From contig CP191518.1 of NCBI GenBank assembly GCA_050516505.1, positions 4,092,001 through 4,156,000 on the forward strand: DNA of 64,000 bases. The letters run 5' to 3'. The notes under the pieces were generated by a model that saw only the letters and a list, made by a program, of their open reading frames with translations, was not told the origin of the DNA and did no database searches. Below, in pieces: positions 1-8,417 of the stretch. The translations under genes and the position numbers were made by a program. The DNA comes from Scandinavium ludwigii_A (GTDB lineage: Bacteria; Pseudomonadota; Gammaproteobacteria; Enterobacterales; Enterobacteriaceae). Within the stretch, counting starts at the first letter, position 1, and every line of letters starts with the position of its first letter.

Positions 1-1113
1 ACGCGGTGCCAAATTGTCGCGCTGGTCGATATCTATCCCGATAAAGCCCACGAGAAAAAAGAACGTTACGCGCTGCATGATGCCCGGGTTTACAGCAGCC
101 ACCAGCAGATGCTCGACAACGAACCGGAGGTCGATCTCGTTGATGTCTGCACTCCGCCGTACGTTCATGCGGAAATCAGCATCGACGCTCTGCGCGCGGG
201 TAAACACGTGTTGTGCGAGAAGCCCATGGCCGCGTCACTGGAAGAGTGTGACGCGATGATCGCCGCCCAGCAGGCCAGCGGTAAAACGCTGTCGATTATT
301 GCCCAGAACCGCTTTACCGACGCTTTCTGGCGGCTAAAAGCGGCGGTCGATTCCGGGCTCGCGGGCAAAATCTGCCACGCACAGGTCGATTCCTTCTGGT
401 GGCGCGGCCACTGCTATTACGATTTGTGGTGGCGCGGCACGTGGGAAAAAGAAGGCGGCGGCTGCACGTTGAACCACGCCGTACACCACATCGATGCCAT
501 ACAGTGGATGCTCGGCTTCCCGAGCGAAGTGGTAGCGATGATGAGCAACGTTGCCCATGACAATGCCGAAGTGGAAGACCTGAGTGCCGCCATTTTCAAA
601 TACCCTTCCGGCGCACTGACCCAGCTTACCGCCTCGGTGGTGCATCACGGCGAAGATCAGAAGATCGTGATTCAGGGCGAAAAAGCGCGAATCTCCGCGC
701 CGTGGGACGTTTTCGCCAGTCAGTCGGCGGACAACGGTTTCCCGCAAGACACCCATAACGCGGCGCTGGAAGACCAGCTGTCCACGTTGTTTCGCATGAC
801 GCCAAGACTGCGCTGGACGTTACACACCGGGCAAATAGATAACGTCCTCACCGCGCTCGAACAGCAGACCCCGCCGTTAGTGGACGGCGTGCAGGGCAAG
901 CGTTCGCTGGAAATCATTACTGCCATTTATAAATCAGCAATTACTCGCACGGTGGTGACGCTGCCGATTGCGTCTGACGACGTCTTTTATCGGACCGGCG
1001 GCCTGACCGCTCGCGCTCCGCATTTTTATGAAAAATCCGCCTCGGTCGCCAACTTCAGTGAAGTCGGTGCTATCCCGCTTGGCAAAAATTTCGATACAGG
1101 AGCAGCCTCATGA
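1..1113 (+). CDS. Gfo/Idh/MocA family oxidoreductase, 5' end cut by window
   Basis: The frame is open from base 1 to a TGA at 1111-1113, giving 370 visible codons; the true start and the first Rossmann strand with its glycine motif lie upstream of the window. The family motif CEKPMA, with the conserved lysine, is visible, followed by a C-terminal substrate-domain motif NHAVHHID (normally D/N-x-G/A-x-H-x-x-D). Family members use NAD(P) to oxidise or reduce a hydroxyl/keto group on sugars, inositols or glycosides. The stop overlaps the ATG of the next oxidoreductase (ATGA), so the two are translationally coupled. Which substrate it uses cannot be told from the sequence. Family assignment is firm; function is inferred only at family level. 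Confidence 0.9.
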   Translation, partial: TRCQIVALVDIYPDKAHEKKERYALHDARVYSSHQQMLDNEPEVDLVDVCTPPYVHAEISIDALRAGKHVLCEKPMAASLEECDAMIAAQQASGKTLSIIAQNRFTDAFWRLKAAVDSGLAGKICHAQVDSFWWRGHCYYDLWWRGTWEKEGGGCTLNHAVHHIDAIQWMLGFPSEVVAMMSNVAHDNAEVEDLSAAIFKYPSGALTQLTASVVHHGEDQKIVIQGEKARISAPWDVFASQSADNGFPQDTHNAALEDQLSTLFRMTPRLRWTLHTGQIDNVLTALEQQTPPLVDGVQGKRSLEIITAIYKSAITRTVVTLPIASDDVFYRTGGLTARAPHFYEKSASVANFSEVGAIPLGKNFDTGAAS

Positions 1114-2177
1114 ACAAGAACGACGGTATGAATTACGCCCCGACCGGTAAGCCTCAGCCGGTGGTTAAGCCTGGCGAGTTTGTATTTGCCGCCGCGGCCC
1201 TCGATCACGGACATATCTACGGCATGTGCAACGGGCTGGTTGAAGCCGGAGCGCAACTGAAATGGGTGTGGGATCCGGACCCGGCGAAGATCGATAAGTT
1301 TGTACAACAATATCCGCAGGTGAAGGTCGCCGACTCGCTGGAAACGTTGCTTAACGACCCGCAGGTTCAGCTGATCGCCGGCGCGGGCGTGCCGTCTGAA
1401 CGTTGTGCGCTGGGGCTGAAAGTGATGGCGGCGGGGAAAGATTACTTTGTCGATAAAGCGCCGTTGACCACCCTCGAACAGCTCGAAGATGCCAAAGCGA
1501 TGGTGGCGAAAACCGGGCGCAAATACGCGGTTTATTACAGCGAACGCCTGCACGTCGAAAGCGCTGTCTTTGCCGGACAACTGGTGAAACAGGGTGCGAT
1601 TGGTCAGGTCATTCAGACGCTTGGCACCGGGCCACACCGCGAAGGCGAAGGCCGTCCGGACTGGTTCTACGAGCGGCGCTACTTCGGCGGCATTCTGTGC
1701 GACATCGGCAGTCATCAGATTGAGCAATTCCTGTTTTATACCGGCAACGAAGACGCCCACATTGTCGCCAGCCAGGTGCGCAACGTTAGCCATCCGCAAT
1801 ATCCGCAGTTCGAAGATTTTGGTGACGCAATGATCGCCGGGGCCAACGGCGCGACCGGTTATTTCCGCTGCGACTGGTTTACCCCTGCGGGTCTGCCAAC
1901 CTGGGGCGACGGCCGCCTGACGCTGCTCGGTACCGAAGGCTATATCGAAATCCGCAAATACATCGACCTGACGCGCGGCGAACAGGACGTGGTGTATCTG
2001 GTGAATAACAAGGGCGAGCATCGCTATCCGGTGGCGGGTCAGGTGGGGTTTCCGTATTTCGGCGAGCTGATTAAGGATTGCCTGAACCGCACTGAAAACG
2101 CCATGAGCCAGGCGCACGCCTTTAAGGCCGCCGAACTCTGCGTCAAAGCGCAAATGCTGGCTAACGCGGGCCAATAA
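1110..2177 (+). CDS. Gfo/Idh/MocA family oxidoreductase, atypical nucleotide-binding motif
   Basis: 355 aa starting at an ATG that overlaps the preceding stop by 4 bases. It keeps the overall two-domain layout: Rossmann half to about residue 130, then the alpha/beta substrate domain. The usual N-terminal GxGxxG is replaced by an ALDHGHIYG segment around residues 31-39, and the EKP motif by DKAPL (lysine kept). The catalytic-region motif CDIGSHQIEQ is present. These departures suggest a distinct subfamily, with altered cofactor contacts or a role as a partner subunit. It is followed after 10 bases by a third member of the same family, so it belongs to a sugar-type operon. The substrate is unknown. 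Confidence 0.88.
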   Translation: MNKNDGMNYAPTGKPQPVVKPGEFVFAAAALDHGHIYGMCNGLVEAGAQLKWVWDPDPAKIDKFVQQYPQVKVADSLETLLNDPQVQLIAGAGVPSERCALGLKVMAAGKDYFVDKAPLTTLEQLEDAKAMVAKTGRKYAVYYSERLHVESAVFAGQLVKQGAIGQVIQTLGTGPHREGEGRPDWFYERRYFGGILCDIGSHQIEQFLFYTGNEDAHIVASQVRNVSHPQYPQFEDFGDAMIAGANGATGYFRCDWFTPAGLPTWGDGRLTLLGTEGYIEIRKYIDLTRGEQDVVYLVNNKGEHRYPVAGQVGFPYFGELIKDCLNRTENAMSQAHAFKAAELCVKAQMLANAGQ

Positions 2178-2187
2178 GGAGGCCACG

Positions 2188-3210
2188 ATGAGAACGCTGA
2201 ATGCCGCCATTATCGGCTGCGGGGCCATTCATCAATGCCACGTTGACGCGCTGCGCCAGATACCTGGCGTCGTGCTTCGCGCGGTGGTGGACACCGACAA
2301 AGATAAAGGGCAGGCGCTGTCTGCGGAGTACAACTGCCATTTTTATCAAGACTACCGGGAGATGCTCTGCGATGTGACCATTGACGTGGTACACATCTGC
2401 ACGCCGCATTATCTGCATAAACCGATGATCCTTGCCGCGCTGGCGGCAGGGAAACAGGTGTTCTGCGAAAAGCCGGTCGGGATGAACATGGCGGAAGTTG
2501 CGGAAATTCAGGCAGCGGAAAAGCAGGCCACCGGGCAATTGGGCGTGTGCTATCAAAACCGCCTGAACCCCACCAGCCTGGCGCTTCATCAACTTCTGGA
2601 CGAGAACGCATTAGGGCGGCTGCTGAGCATTAATGCATTCCTCACCTGGTCACGCCCCCCAGCTTATTACGCCAATAGCCCCTGGCGTGGACGTTACGCT
2701 ACCGAAGGCGGCAGCTTGCTGATTAATCAGGCTATTCACACGCTTGATCTCATGCAGTGGTTTGGCGGCGGCGTCACACGTCTGAAAGGCATGGTCGACT
2801 GCGCACGGCTTGAGGACACCATCGATACCGAAGACACCGCCATGGCGACGCTGGAATTTAGCGGCGGCGCGTACGGCTTGTTTTTCGCCAGCAACAATCA
2901 CACCCGGGACGCGCCCTTACAGCTGGAAATCCATTGCGAACAAGGCGAGTTACAGCTGCGAGATAACACGCTTTGGCGCGTATCAGAGGGCAAACGGGTG
3001 GTTCTCGCCAGCGACGAAACACCTTACAGCCACAGCAAAAGCTATTGGGGAATTGGCCACCTTCAGGCCATTCTCCGGTTTTATGAGGCCCTGCACAGCG
3101 GCAGGTTCGAGGGCATTACCGGTCTTCACGAAGCAGCGAAATCCCTGCAACTCGTAGAAGCGATTTACCGGTCCTCACAATTACGACACTGGGTCACGTT
3201 ACCCCAATAA
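2188..3210 (+). CDS. Gfo/Idh/MocA family oxidoreductase
   Basis: 340 aa, ATG preceded by a strong AGGAGG ribosome-binding site within the 10-base gap after the previous gene. The N-terminus shows a canonical Rossmann motif, IIGCGAIH, at about residues 8-15. VFCEKPVG follows (the lysine-bearing EKP motif), then NQAIHTLD in the C-terminal catalytic region. This is the most standard of the three oxidoreductases here and should be an NAD(P)-dependent dehydrogenase or reductase of a polyol, sugar or glycoside. It is the last oxidoreductase before the transporter gene 81 bases downstream, probably in the same transcription unit. No recognised close E. coli counterpart; specificity unknown. Confidence 0.9.
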   Translation: MRTLNAAIIGCGAIHQCHVDALRQIPGVVLRAVVDTDKDKGQALSAEYNCHFYQDYREMLCDVTIDVVHICTPHYLHKPMILAALAAGKQVFCEKPVGMNMAEVAEIQAAEKQATGQLGVCYQNRLNPTSLALHQLLDENALGRLLSINAFLTWSRPPAYYANSPWRGRYATEGGSLLINQAIHTLDLMQWFGGGVTRLKGMVDCARLEDTIDTEDTAMATLEFSGGAYGLFFASNNHTRDAPLQLEIHCEQGELQLRDNTLWRVSEGKRVVLASDETPYSHSKSYWGIGHLQAILRFYEALHSGRFEGITGLHEAAKSLQLVEAIYRSSQLRHWVTLPQ

Positions 3211-3237
3211 CAACGGATCCCAGCTGGACTAAGATGC

Positions 3238-3258
3238 GGCACACAGTGAGCGTGTGCC
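3238..3258. promoter_or_regulatory. Inverted repeat in gap before transporter gene
   Basis: A perfect 7-base inverted repeat, GGCACAC and GTGTGCC, is separated by 7 bases and sits 33 bases before the transporter ATG. It could be an operator for a local regulator or an mRNA hairpin that sets transporter expression relative to the oxidoreductases. There is no T-run, so it is not an intrinsic terminator. The role is inference only. Confidence 0.35.
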
Positions 3259-3291
3259 ATATAACGACACATCGAACAGAGAATAATAATT

Positions 3292-4836
3292 ATGGTTAAA
3301 CCTACTGAACGCAAAGTGGGTTACGGCGTAGCAATTGGCTACGGCGTAACCGATCTTTTTGGCGGGGGTGCTTTTGCCGTTATCGGCACCTGGTTGCTCT
3401 TTTTTTACACGACCTACTGCGGCCTGTCGGTATTAGAAGCAGGGTCGATTTTCGCCATCGCTCGAGTTATTGATGCGATTTTAAGCCCGATTATGGGCTA
3501 CGTTACGGATAACTTCGCTAATACCTGGCTTGGCAGACGCTTTGGGCGTCGACGCTTCTTCCTGCTACTGAGCGCACCGCTCATGCTCCTGTATGCCCTG
3601 GTGTGGGTCACCGACATGAGCTACTGGTATTACCTTGGCACCTACCTTTCCATTGAGCTGCTTTCAGCCATGGTACTGGTGCCGTGGGAAACGCTGGCGG
3701 CTGAAATGACCAACCGCTTTAGCGAGCGCACGCGACTGTCGGGCGTTCGTATGATGTGCTCGTCCCTCGGTGGATTTTTGGCAGTCTCAGTGCCTGGGGT
3801 GATTATGCAATTCACTGGCAAAGACAACCCGTTCACCTACACGCTGACTGGCAGCATCTTTGCGCTGATTTTCTGCATCGCCGTATTTACCACTTGGGCC
3901 TGTACCTGGGAAGCAAAGGATGTGCGCGAGGAATACGAGTTTGCCCCTGTCAACGACAGGCAGCCAGGACTCCTTAACCATCTGAAATATCTGGTGCTTG
4001 ACCTGTTTTCATCGTTCAAGATCAGAGCCTTCCGTCAGCATATCATCATCTATATCTGCTCATTTACCGCGATGGATGTTTTCGGCTCGGTCTTTACCTA
4101 CTTTGTGATTTATGGCCTGCATCGTGATGCGGCTGCCGTCTCAGGCTTGCTCAGTATCGCCGCGTTTGTGTCCATCCCCGGCACGTTCGGCTTTATGATG
4201 CTGATGAACAAACTGAACCTGACCCCCTCCAGTGCGCTACGACTTTCCTACAGCTGCATTTTTGCGGTGCTGGCGTTTTTGTTCGTGGTCTATATCAACA
4301 ATATTGCAGTGAATACCATCGTGTTCTCCGCTGTCTTTATGCTACTGGGCCTCGCCCGCGCCGGGCTGTATTACATTCCCTGGAACATTTACAGCTTCAT
4401 TCCAGACGTCGATGAAATAGTGACCCGCCAACGCCGCGAAGGCATTTTTGCAGGGGTAATGGTTCTGACCCGCAAAAGCACCGTCGCGCTAGCGGTGATG
4501 CTGATTGGTGTTGTGTTACAGGAAAGTGGCTTCGTGAAAGGCGGAGGGGCTCAGCCGATCAGCGCCCTGCACGCGATAATCGGCCTGATGATTTTCGCCA
4601 CCGGTGCCCTGCTGTCGATTAGCTTCTGGATGACCTATAAGTTCAAGCTTAATCAGCAAAGTCATAAGACGCTGATTAAGGAAATTGCCCGCCGCAAACT
4701 GGGCGGTAGCGCTGAAGCGTGTGATGAAGAGACCCGCCAGGTCATTAAGGACCTCACCGGCCGGGCCTACAACGAAGTCTGGGACGCCACGCCTGATAAA
4801 AGCAAAAAAGGTGCCGCTTTCGCACCGGGAAGTTAA
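3292..4836 (+). CDS. GPH-family (MFS_2) glycoside/sugar cation symporter
   Basis: 514 aa with about 12 hydrophobic membrane segments. It shows the glycoside-pentoside-hexuronide layout: a short cytoplasmic N-terminus, GYGVTDLFGGG in the first segment region, and a GRRFGRRR basic loop between helices 2 and 3 (about residues 82-89). A hydrophilic central loop falls near residues 200-235, and a charged C-terminal tail is present. GPH carriers such as MelB and UidB import oligosaccharides, glycosides or uronides with H+ or Na+. It follows three Gfo/Idh/MocA oxidoreductases on the same strand, so it most likely imports their substrate. A terminator follows 47 bases after the stop. Family call is firm; the transported compound is unknown. 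Confidence 0.9.
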   Translation: MVKPTERKVGYGVAIGYGVTDLFGGGAFAVIGTWLLFFYTTYCGLSVLEAGSIFAIARVIDAILSPIMGYVTDNFANTWLGRRFGRRRFFLLLSAPLMLLYALVWVTDMSYWYYLGTYLSIELLSAMVLVPWETLAAEMTNRFSERTRLSGVRMMCSSLGGFLAVSVPGVIMQFTGKDNPFTYTLTGSIFALIFCIAVFTTWACTWEAKDVREEYEFAPVNDRQPGLLNHLKYLVLDLFSSFKIRAFRQHIIIYICSFTAMDVFGSVFTYFVIYGLHRDAAAVSGLLSIAAFVSIPGTFGFMMLMNKLNLTPSSALRLSYSCIFAVLAFLFVVYINNIAVNTIVFSAVFMLLGLARAGLYYIPWNIYSFIPDVDEIVTRQRREGIFAGVMVLTRKSTVALAVMLIGVVLQESGFVKGGGAQPISALHAIIGLMIFATGALLSISFWMTYKFKLNQQSHKTLIKEIARRKLGGSAEACDEETRQVIKDLTGRAYNEVWDATPDKSKKGAAFAPGS

Positions 4837-4883
4837 CCTCTGGCGAATTTACAGTCCCTTACGCTATACTATCCCCGATATTG

Positions 4884-4913
4884 CCGGTCCAGAGCCTTCG
4901 GACCGGTTTTTTT
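4884..4913 (+). terminator. Intrinsic terminator after oxidoreductase/transporter operon
   Basis: A perfect 7-base stem, CCGGTCC and GGACCGG, with a 9-base loop is followed directly by a run of seven T. It ends the accessory operon before paeA. A TATACT hexamer at 4865-4870 lies just before the stem, so it could alternatively act as a leader attenuator for paeA. Confidence 0.8.
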
Positions 4914-4984
4914 AAGCGTTCATCCAATTCAATCAACGACTCAACCATCCTCCCGAGGTTCTGACCTTAACGGTTAGAAAAACT

Positions 4985-6322
4985 ATGTTAAACAGTATAT
5001 TAATCATACTCTGCCTCATCGGCGTCAGTGCGTTTTTCTCGATTTCCGAGATTTCGCTTGCAGCTTCCCGCAAAATCAAACTGAAGCTGCTCGCCGATGA
5101 GGGCAATATTAATGCACATCGTGTACTTAAAATGCAGGAAAACCCCGGTATGTTCTTTACCGTGGTGCAAATCGGTCTTAACGCCGTCGCCATTCTGGGC
5201 GGTATCGTCGGTGATGCAGCCTTTTCCCCGGCGTTCCACAGCATCCTTATTAAGTATTTTTCAGCTGAGCTTGCTGACCAGATAAGTTTCATTCTGTCAT
5301 TCGTGCTGGTCACCAGTTTGTTCATCCTGATAGCTGACCTGACACCGAAACGCATCGGTATGATTTCGCCCGAAGCCGTGGCTTTGCGGATCATCAACCC
5401 GATGCGCTTCTGCCTCTCAGTATTCCGCCCGTTGGTGTGGTTCTTTAACGGCATGGCGAACATGATTTTCCGCCTGTTCAAGCTGCCTATGGTGCGTAAA
5501 GACGACATCACCTCCGACGATATTTACGCGGTAGTGGAAGCCGGTGCGCTGGCTGGCGTGCTGCGTAAGCAGGAACACGAACTGATTGAGAACGTGTTTG
5601 AACTGGAATCGCGTACTGTGCCATCGTCGATGACCTCGCGCGAAAACGTTATCTGGTTCGATTTGAACGAAGACGAACAAAGCCTGAAGAACAAAGTCGC
5701 GCAGCATCCGCATTCTAAGTTCCTGGTGTGTAAAGAAGATATCGATCACATCATCGGCTACGTTGACTCAAAAGACCTGTTGAACCGCGTGCTGGCGAAC
5801 CAGAGCCTGGCCCTGGCAGGTGGCGTGCAGTTACGTAATACGCTGATTGTGCCGGACACCCTGACACTCTCAGAAGCGCTGGAAAGTTTCAAAGCCGCCG
5901 GTGAAGACTTCGCGGTTATCATGAACGAATACGCGCTGGTGGTGGGCATTATCACCCTCAACGACGTGATGACCACGCTGATGGGCGACCTGGTCGGCCA
6001 GGGTCAGGAAGAACAGATTGTGGCGCGTGATGAAAACTCATGGCTCATCGACGGCGGAACGCCAATTGAAGACGTCATGCGCGTGCTGGATATCGACGAT
6101 TTCCCGCAGTCGGGCAACTATGAAACCATTGGTGGCTTCATGATGTTTACCCTGCGTAAAATCCCGAAACGTACCGATTTCGTGAAGTTCTCAGGCTATA
6201 AATTCGAGGTGGTGGATATCGATAACTACCGCATCGATCAGCTGCTGGTGACTCGCGTCGACAGCAAGCCCACGGTTCTGACGCCGAAACTGCCTGACGC
6301 TCAAGAGAAAGGCGCGGCATAA
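4985..6322 (+). CDS. paeA: Polyamine export protein PaeA (YtfL)
   Basis: 445 aa, close to the length and sequence of E. coli YtfL. The N-terminal DUF21 region (about residues 1-190) has four membrane helices. A paired CBS domain (about 200-340) follows, then a C-terminal CorC/HlyC-type domain (about 355-435), all standard for the CNNM/CorC family. In E. coli and Salmonella the protein exports cadaverine and putrescine across the inner membrane and protects stationary-phase cells. In E. coli msrA is the upstream neighbour; here a sugar-type operon precedes it, so this junction is a site of gene insertion or rearrangement. A clear terminator follows the stop. Confidence 0.95.
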   Translation: MLNSILIILCLIGVSAFFSISEISLAASRKIKLKLLADEGNINAHRVLKMQENPGMFFTVVQIGLNAVAILGGIVGDAAFSPAFHSILIKYFSAELADQISFILSFVLVTSLFILIADLTPKRIGMISPEAVALRIINPMRFCLSVFRPLVWFFNGMANMIFRLFKLPMVRKDDITSDDIYAVVEAGALAGVLRKQEHELIENVFELESRTVPSSMTSRENVIWFDLNEDEQSLKNKVAQHPHSKFLVCKEDIDHIIGYVDSKDLLNRVLANQSLALAGGVQLRNTLIVPDTLTLSEALESFKAAGEDFAVIMNEYALVVGIITLNDVMTTLMGDLVGQGQEEQIVARDENSWLIDGGTPIEDVMRVLDIDDFPQSGNYETIGGFMMFTLRKIPKRTDFVKFSGYKFEVVDIDNYRIDQLLVTRVDSKPTVLTPKLPDAQEKGAA

Positions 6323-6344
6323 GTTTGCGGCCCGAAGTAACATG

Positions 6345-6373
6345 AACGGCTCCCAGTGGGAGCCGTTTTTTTT
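6345..6373 (+). terminator. Intrinsic terminator of paeA
   Basis: A 10-base perfect stem, AACGGCTCCC and GGGAGCCGTT, with a 3-base loop runs into a T-tract, 22 bases after the paeA stop. Confidence 0.9.
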
Positions 6374-6405
6374 ACTGCTTATTTACTGCATAGCACGTTT
6401 GTTGA

Positions 6406-6612
6406 TTACGCCATCTCAGTTTGCAGACGCGTAACCTGACGGTTGATCTCGGACATGACAGAAAGATGCTGTTTGTCCTTCACTTTCGGGATAAGAATTT
6501 TGCCCTTATCAAATTCGAAAGCGCCCACGTCCTTGATGTACAACCGTCCACGAAACAGGATCTTCACGTACTTAGCCACCTGAAGTGGGTTGTACCGTTG
6601 GAAAATTTTCAT
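6406..6612 (-). CDS. ytfK: Stringent-response modulator YtfK
   Basis: 68 aa beginning MKIFQRYNPL, nearly identical to E. coli YtfK. The ATG at 6612 was chosen over an in-frame ATG 39 bases upstream because it is preceded by AGGAG at normal spacing and matches the E. coli start. In E. coli YtfK binds SpoT and tips its activity toward (p)ppGpp synthesis during phosphate and fatty-acid starvation; expression there depends on PhoB. It is divergent from ytfJ and converges on paeA, as in E. coli. Confidence 0.93.
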   Translation of the reverse strand: MKIFQRYNPLQVAKYVKILFRGRLYIKDVGAFEFDKGKILIPKVKDKQHLSVMSEINRQVTRLQTEMA

Positions 6613-6934
6613 TGTTATCTCCTGCTGAGTCTTACGCCCTTGCGACTCCACAATCGGTTCCGCGTTCCGGGGCGCAAAATTAATGCACTAAAACTATAGT
6701 CCATATCGACCGGGACACCCAGTCTGTATAAGTTTATTTACCGTTTGATGACAGTAATTAAGAATAATCTATTCAGATTGGGGGATAAGGCAGTATAAGC
6801 CTTCATTTTTCCACGGTTATGTGCGGTCACCCGCAAACTGGCATCATGATTGCGGGTAAACCTCATCATTCGCACTTATGATTAAAGCTCAGAACCAAGT
6901 GGTCGGATCACCTGCATAAAATAAGGAAAACACC
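6613..6934. promoter_or_regulatory. ytfK-ytfJ divergent intergenic region with candidate Pho box
   Basis: 322 bases without a gene hold the promoters of both divergent genes. Reading toward ytfK, a CTGTCATCAAA element at 6744-6754 matches one half of the PhoB consensus (CTGTCATAAAA-type), and a weaker half (CGGTAAAT) follows immediately at 6736-6743. This fits the known PhoB control of ytfK in E. coli. I see no other clear site. Confidence 0.45.
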
Positions 6935-7492
6935 ATGACTCTACGTAAGCTGATGGCGATTTCATGCCTATTAATGCCGCTGATGGCCTCTGCGCATAAT
7001 TTCCAGAACGGTCAACGGGTGCCCGCCGTGGGCATCGCCGACCGTGGCGAACTCATTCTTGATAATGATGATTTTAGCTATAAAAATTGGAATAGCTCGC
7101 AGCTTCCTGGCAAAGTGAGAGTTGTACAACATATTGCAGGCCGTACATCTGCCAAAGAGAAGAACGCCACGCTCATCGAAGCGATTAAGTCCGCAAAATT
7201 TCCGCACGACAAATACCAAACCACCACCCTTGTGAACACCGACGACGCCATTCCAGGTTCGGGGATGTTCGTGCGCAGCAGCATTGAGAGCAATAAAAAG
7301 CTCTATCCGTGGTCACAGTTTATTGTCGATAGCAACGGAGTCGCACGCAGCGCCTGGCAGCTTGAAGAAGGCAGTTCCGCGATTGTGGTGCTGAATAAAG
7401 AGGGTCGGGTGGAATGGGCGAAAGACGGGCCGCTGACCCAAGAGGATGTGCAGCAGGTTATCGCCCTGCTGCATAAGCTACTCGGTCAGTAG
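6935..7492 (+). CDS. ytfJ: Periplasmic thioredoxin-fold protein YtfJ
   Basis: 185 aa with an N-terminal signal peptide (cleavage likely after the ASA at residues 18-20) and a mature region that matches E. coli YtfJ throughout. YtfJ proteins have a thioredoxin-like fold but lack the CxxC active site, and none is visible here. Function is poorly known. Its 3' end overlaps the 3' end of cysQ by 7 bases on the other strand, so the two genes converge tightly, as in E. coli. Confidence 0.92.
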   Translation: MTLRKLMAISCLLMPLMASAHNFQNGQRVPAVGIADRGELILDNDDFSYKNWNSSQLPGKVRVVQHIAGRTSAKEKNATLIEAIKSAKFPHDKYQTTTLVNTDDAIPGSGMFVRSSIESNKKLYPWSQFIVDSNGVARSAWQLEEGSSAIVVLNKEGRVEWAKDGPLTQEDVQQVIALLHKLLGQ

Positions 7493-8226
7493 ATTGAAAC
7501 CCGGAAGCCGGGGTTGAGAAACGCTTCACGCGGCGTGTAGTCGAGGGTTTTGCCCTGCCAGTCGTGAACGTGCGCCCCGGCAGCCACCGCAACCGCGTGG
7601 CCAGCAGCGGTATCCCAGACGTTAGTCGGCCCGAAGCGCGGATAAAGCTGCGCCTGCCCTTCCGCCACCAGGCAGAATTTGAGCGACGAACCAATCGATG
7701 TGGTCTGATGCTCACCCAGCTGTTGCAGATACTCCGTCAACTCGCCATCGGCATGCGAACGGCTGATCACCACCAGCGGTGGCCGGGCATCGCGGACGTG
7801 AATCTGATTGCGCACGCCGCATTCTTCTTTCCAGGCTTTGCCTTCATGCGCGCTGTACATCACCTTCATCACTGGCGCATAGACCACGCCGAGCACCGGT
7901 TTTCCCTGTTCAATCAGGGCGATATTGACCGTGAACTCCCCGTTACGCTTGATAAACTCTTTGGTGCCATCAAGCGGATCGACCAGCCAGTAGCGTTGCC
8001 AGTGCTGGCGTACGTCCCAGCCAGGTGGGTCTTCTTCTGACAGCACCGGAATTTCCGGCGTCAAGGCATTCAGCCCGCTGACGATCACTCTGTGGGCCGC
8101 GATATCCGCTGCCGTTACCGGGGAGTCATCAGGTTTGCTGACGACGTCCATCGGCTGCGCCCCATCGTAAACCTGCATAATGGCATCACCTGCTTTCTGC
8201 GCAAGCTGACATACTTGTTCCAGCAT
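7486..8226 (-). CDS. cysQ: 3'(2'),5'-bisphosphate nucleotidase CysQ
   Basis: 246 aa, the E. coli length. Motifs of the inositol-monophosphatase superfamily are visible: EEDP at residues 64-67, DPLDGT at 83-88 and WDTAAGHAV near the C-terminus; together they form the Mg2+ site. The enzyme converts 3'-phosphoadenosine 5'-phosphate to AMP, which clears the toxic by-product of sulfate assimilation and recycles PAPS-derived nucleotides. It is membrane-associated in E. coli. It is divergent from cpdB, another nucleotide phosphatase, across a 191-base promoter region. Confidence 0.96.
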   Translation of the reverse strand: MLEQVCQLAQKAGDAIMQVYDGAQPMDVVSKPDDSPVTAADIAAHRVIVSGLNALTPEIPVLSEEDPPGWDVRQHWQRYWLVDPLDGTKEFIKRNGEFTVNIALIEQGKPVLGVVYAPVMKVMYSAHEGKAWKEECGVRNQIHVRDARPPLVVISRSHADGELTEYLQQLGEHQTTSIGSSLKFCLVAEGQAQLYPRFGPTNVWDTAAGHAVAVAAGAHVHDWQGKTLDYTPREAFLNPGFRVSIY

Positions 8227-8417
8227 TTTCCACCTCGTGTTAAGTAGAGTGGCGTTAACTCGTTGTTTTATTTATATCCTATCGCAACCAATTGCGCTAT
8301 CTGTGAAGCGTTGCCCGTTTCCTCGCGCAATTTTCTGGCAACCTTCACAATTCTGTAAGCAACAAGATGTATACCCTTTTGTCTTTTGTGCCCTGGATCA
8401 ATGAAAGGACCCCTCTG

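Noticed and set aside
1026..2228. 400-codon open frame on the minus strand across the oxidoreductase genes
   Set aside because: It is antisense to two clear family members, has no recognisable domain and reflects codon bias of the real genes.
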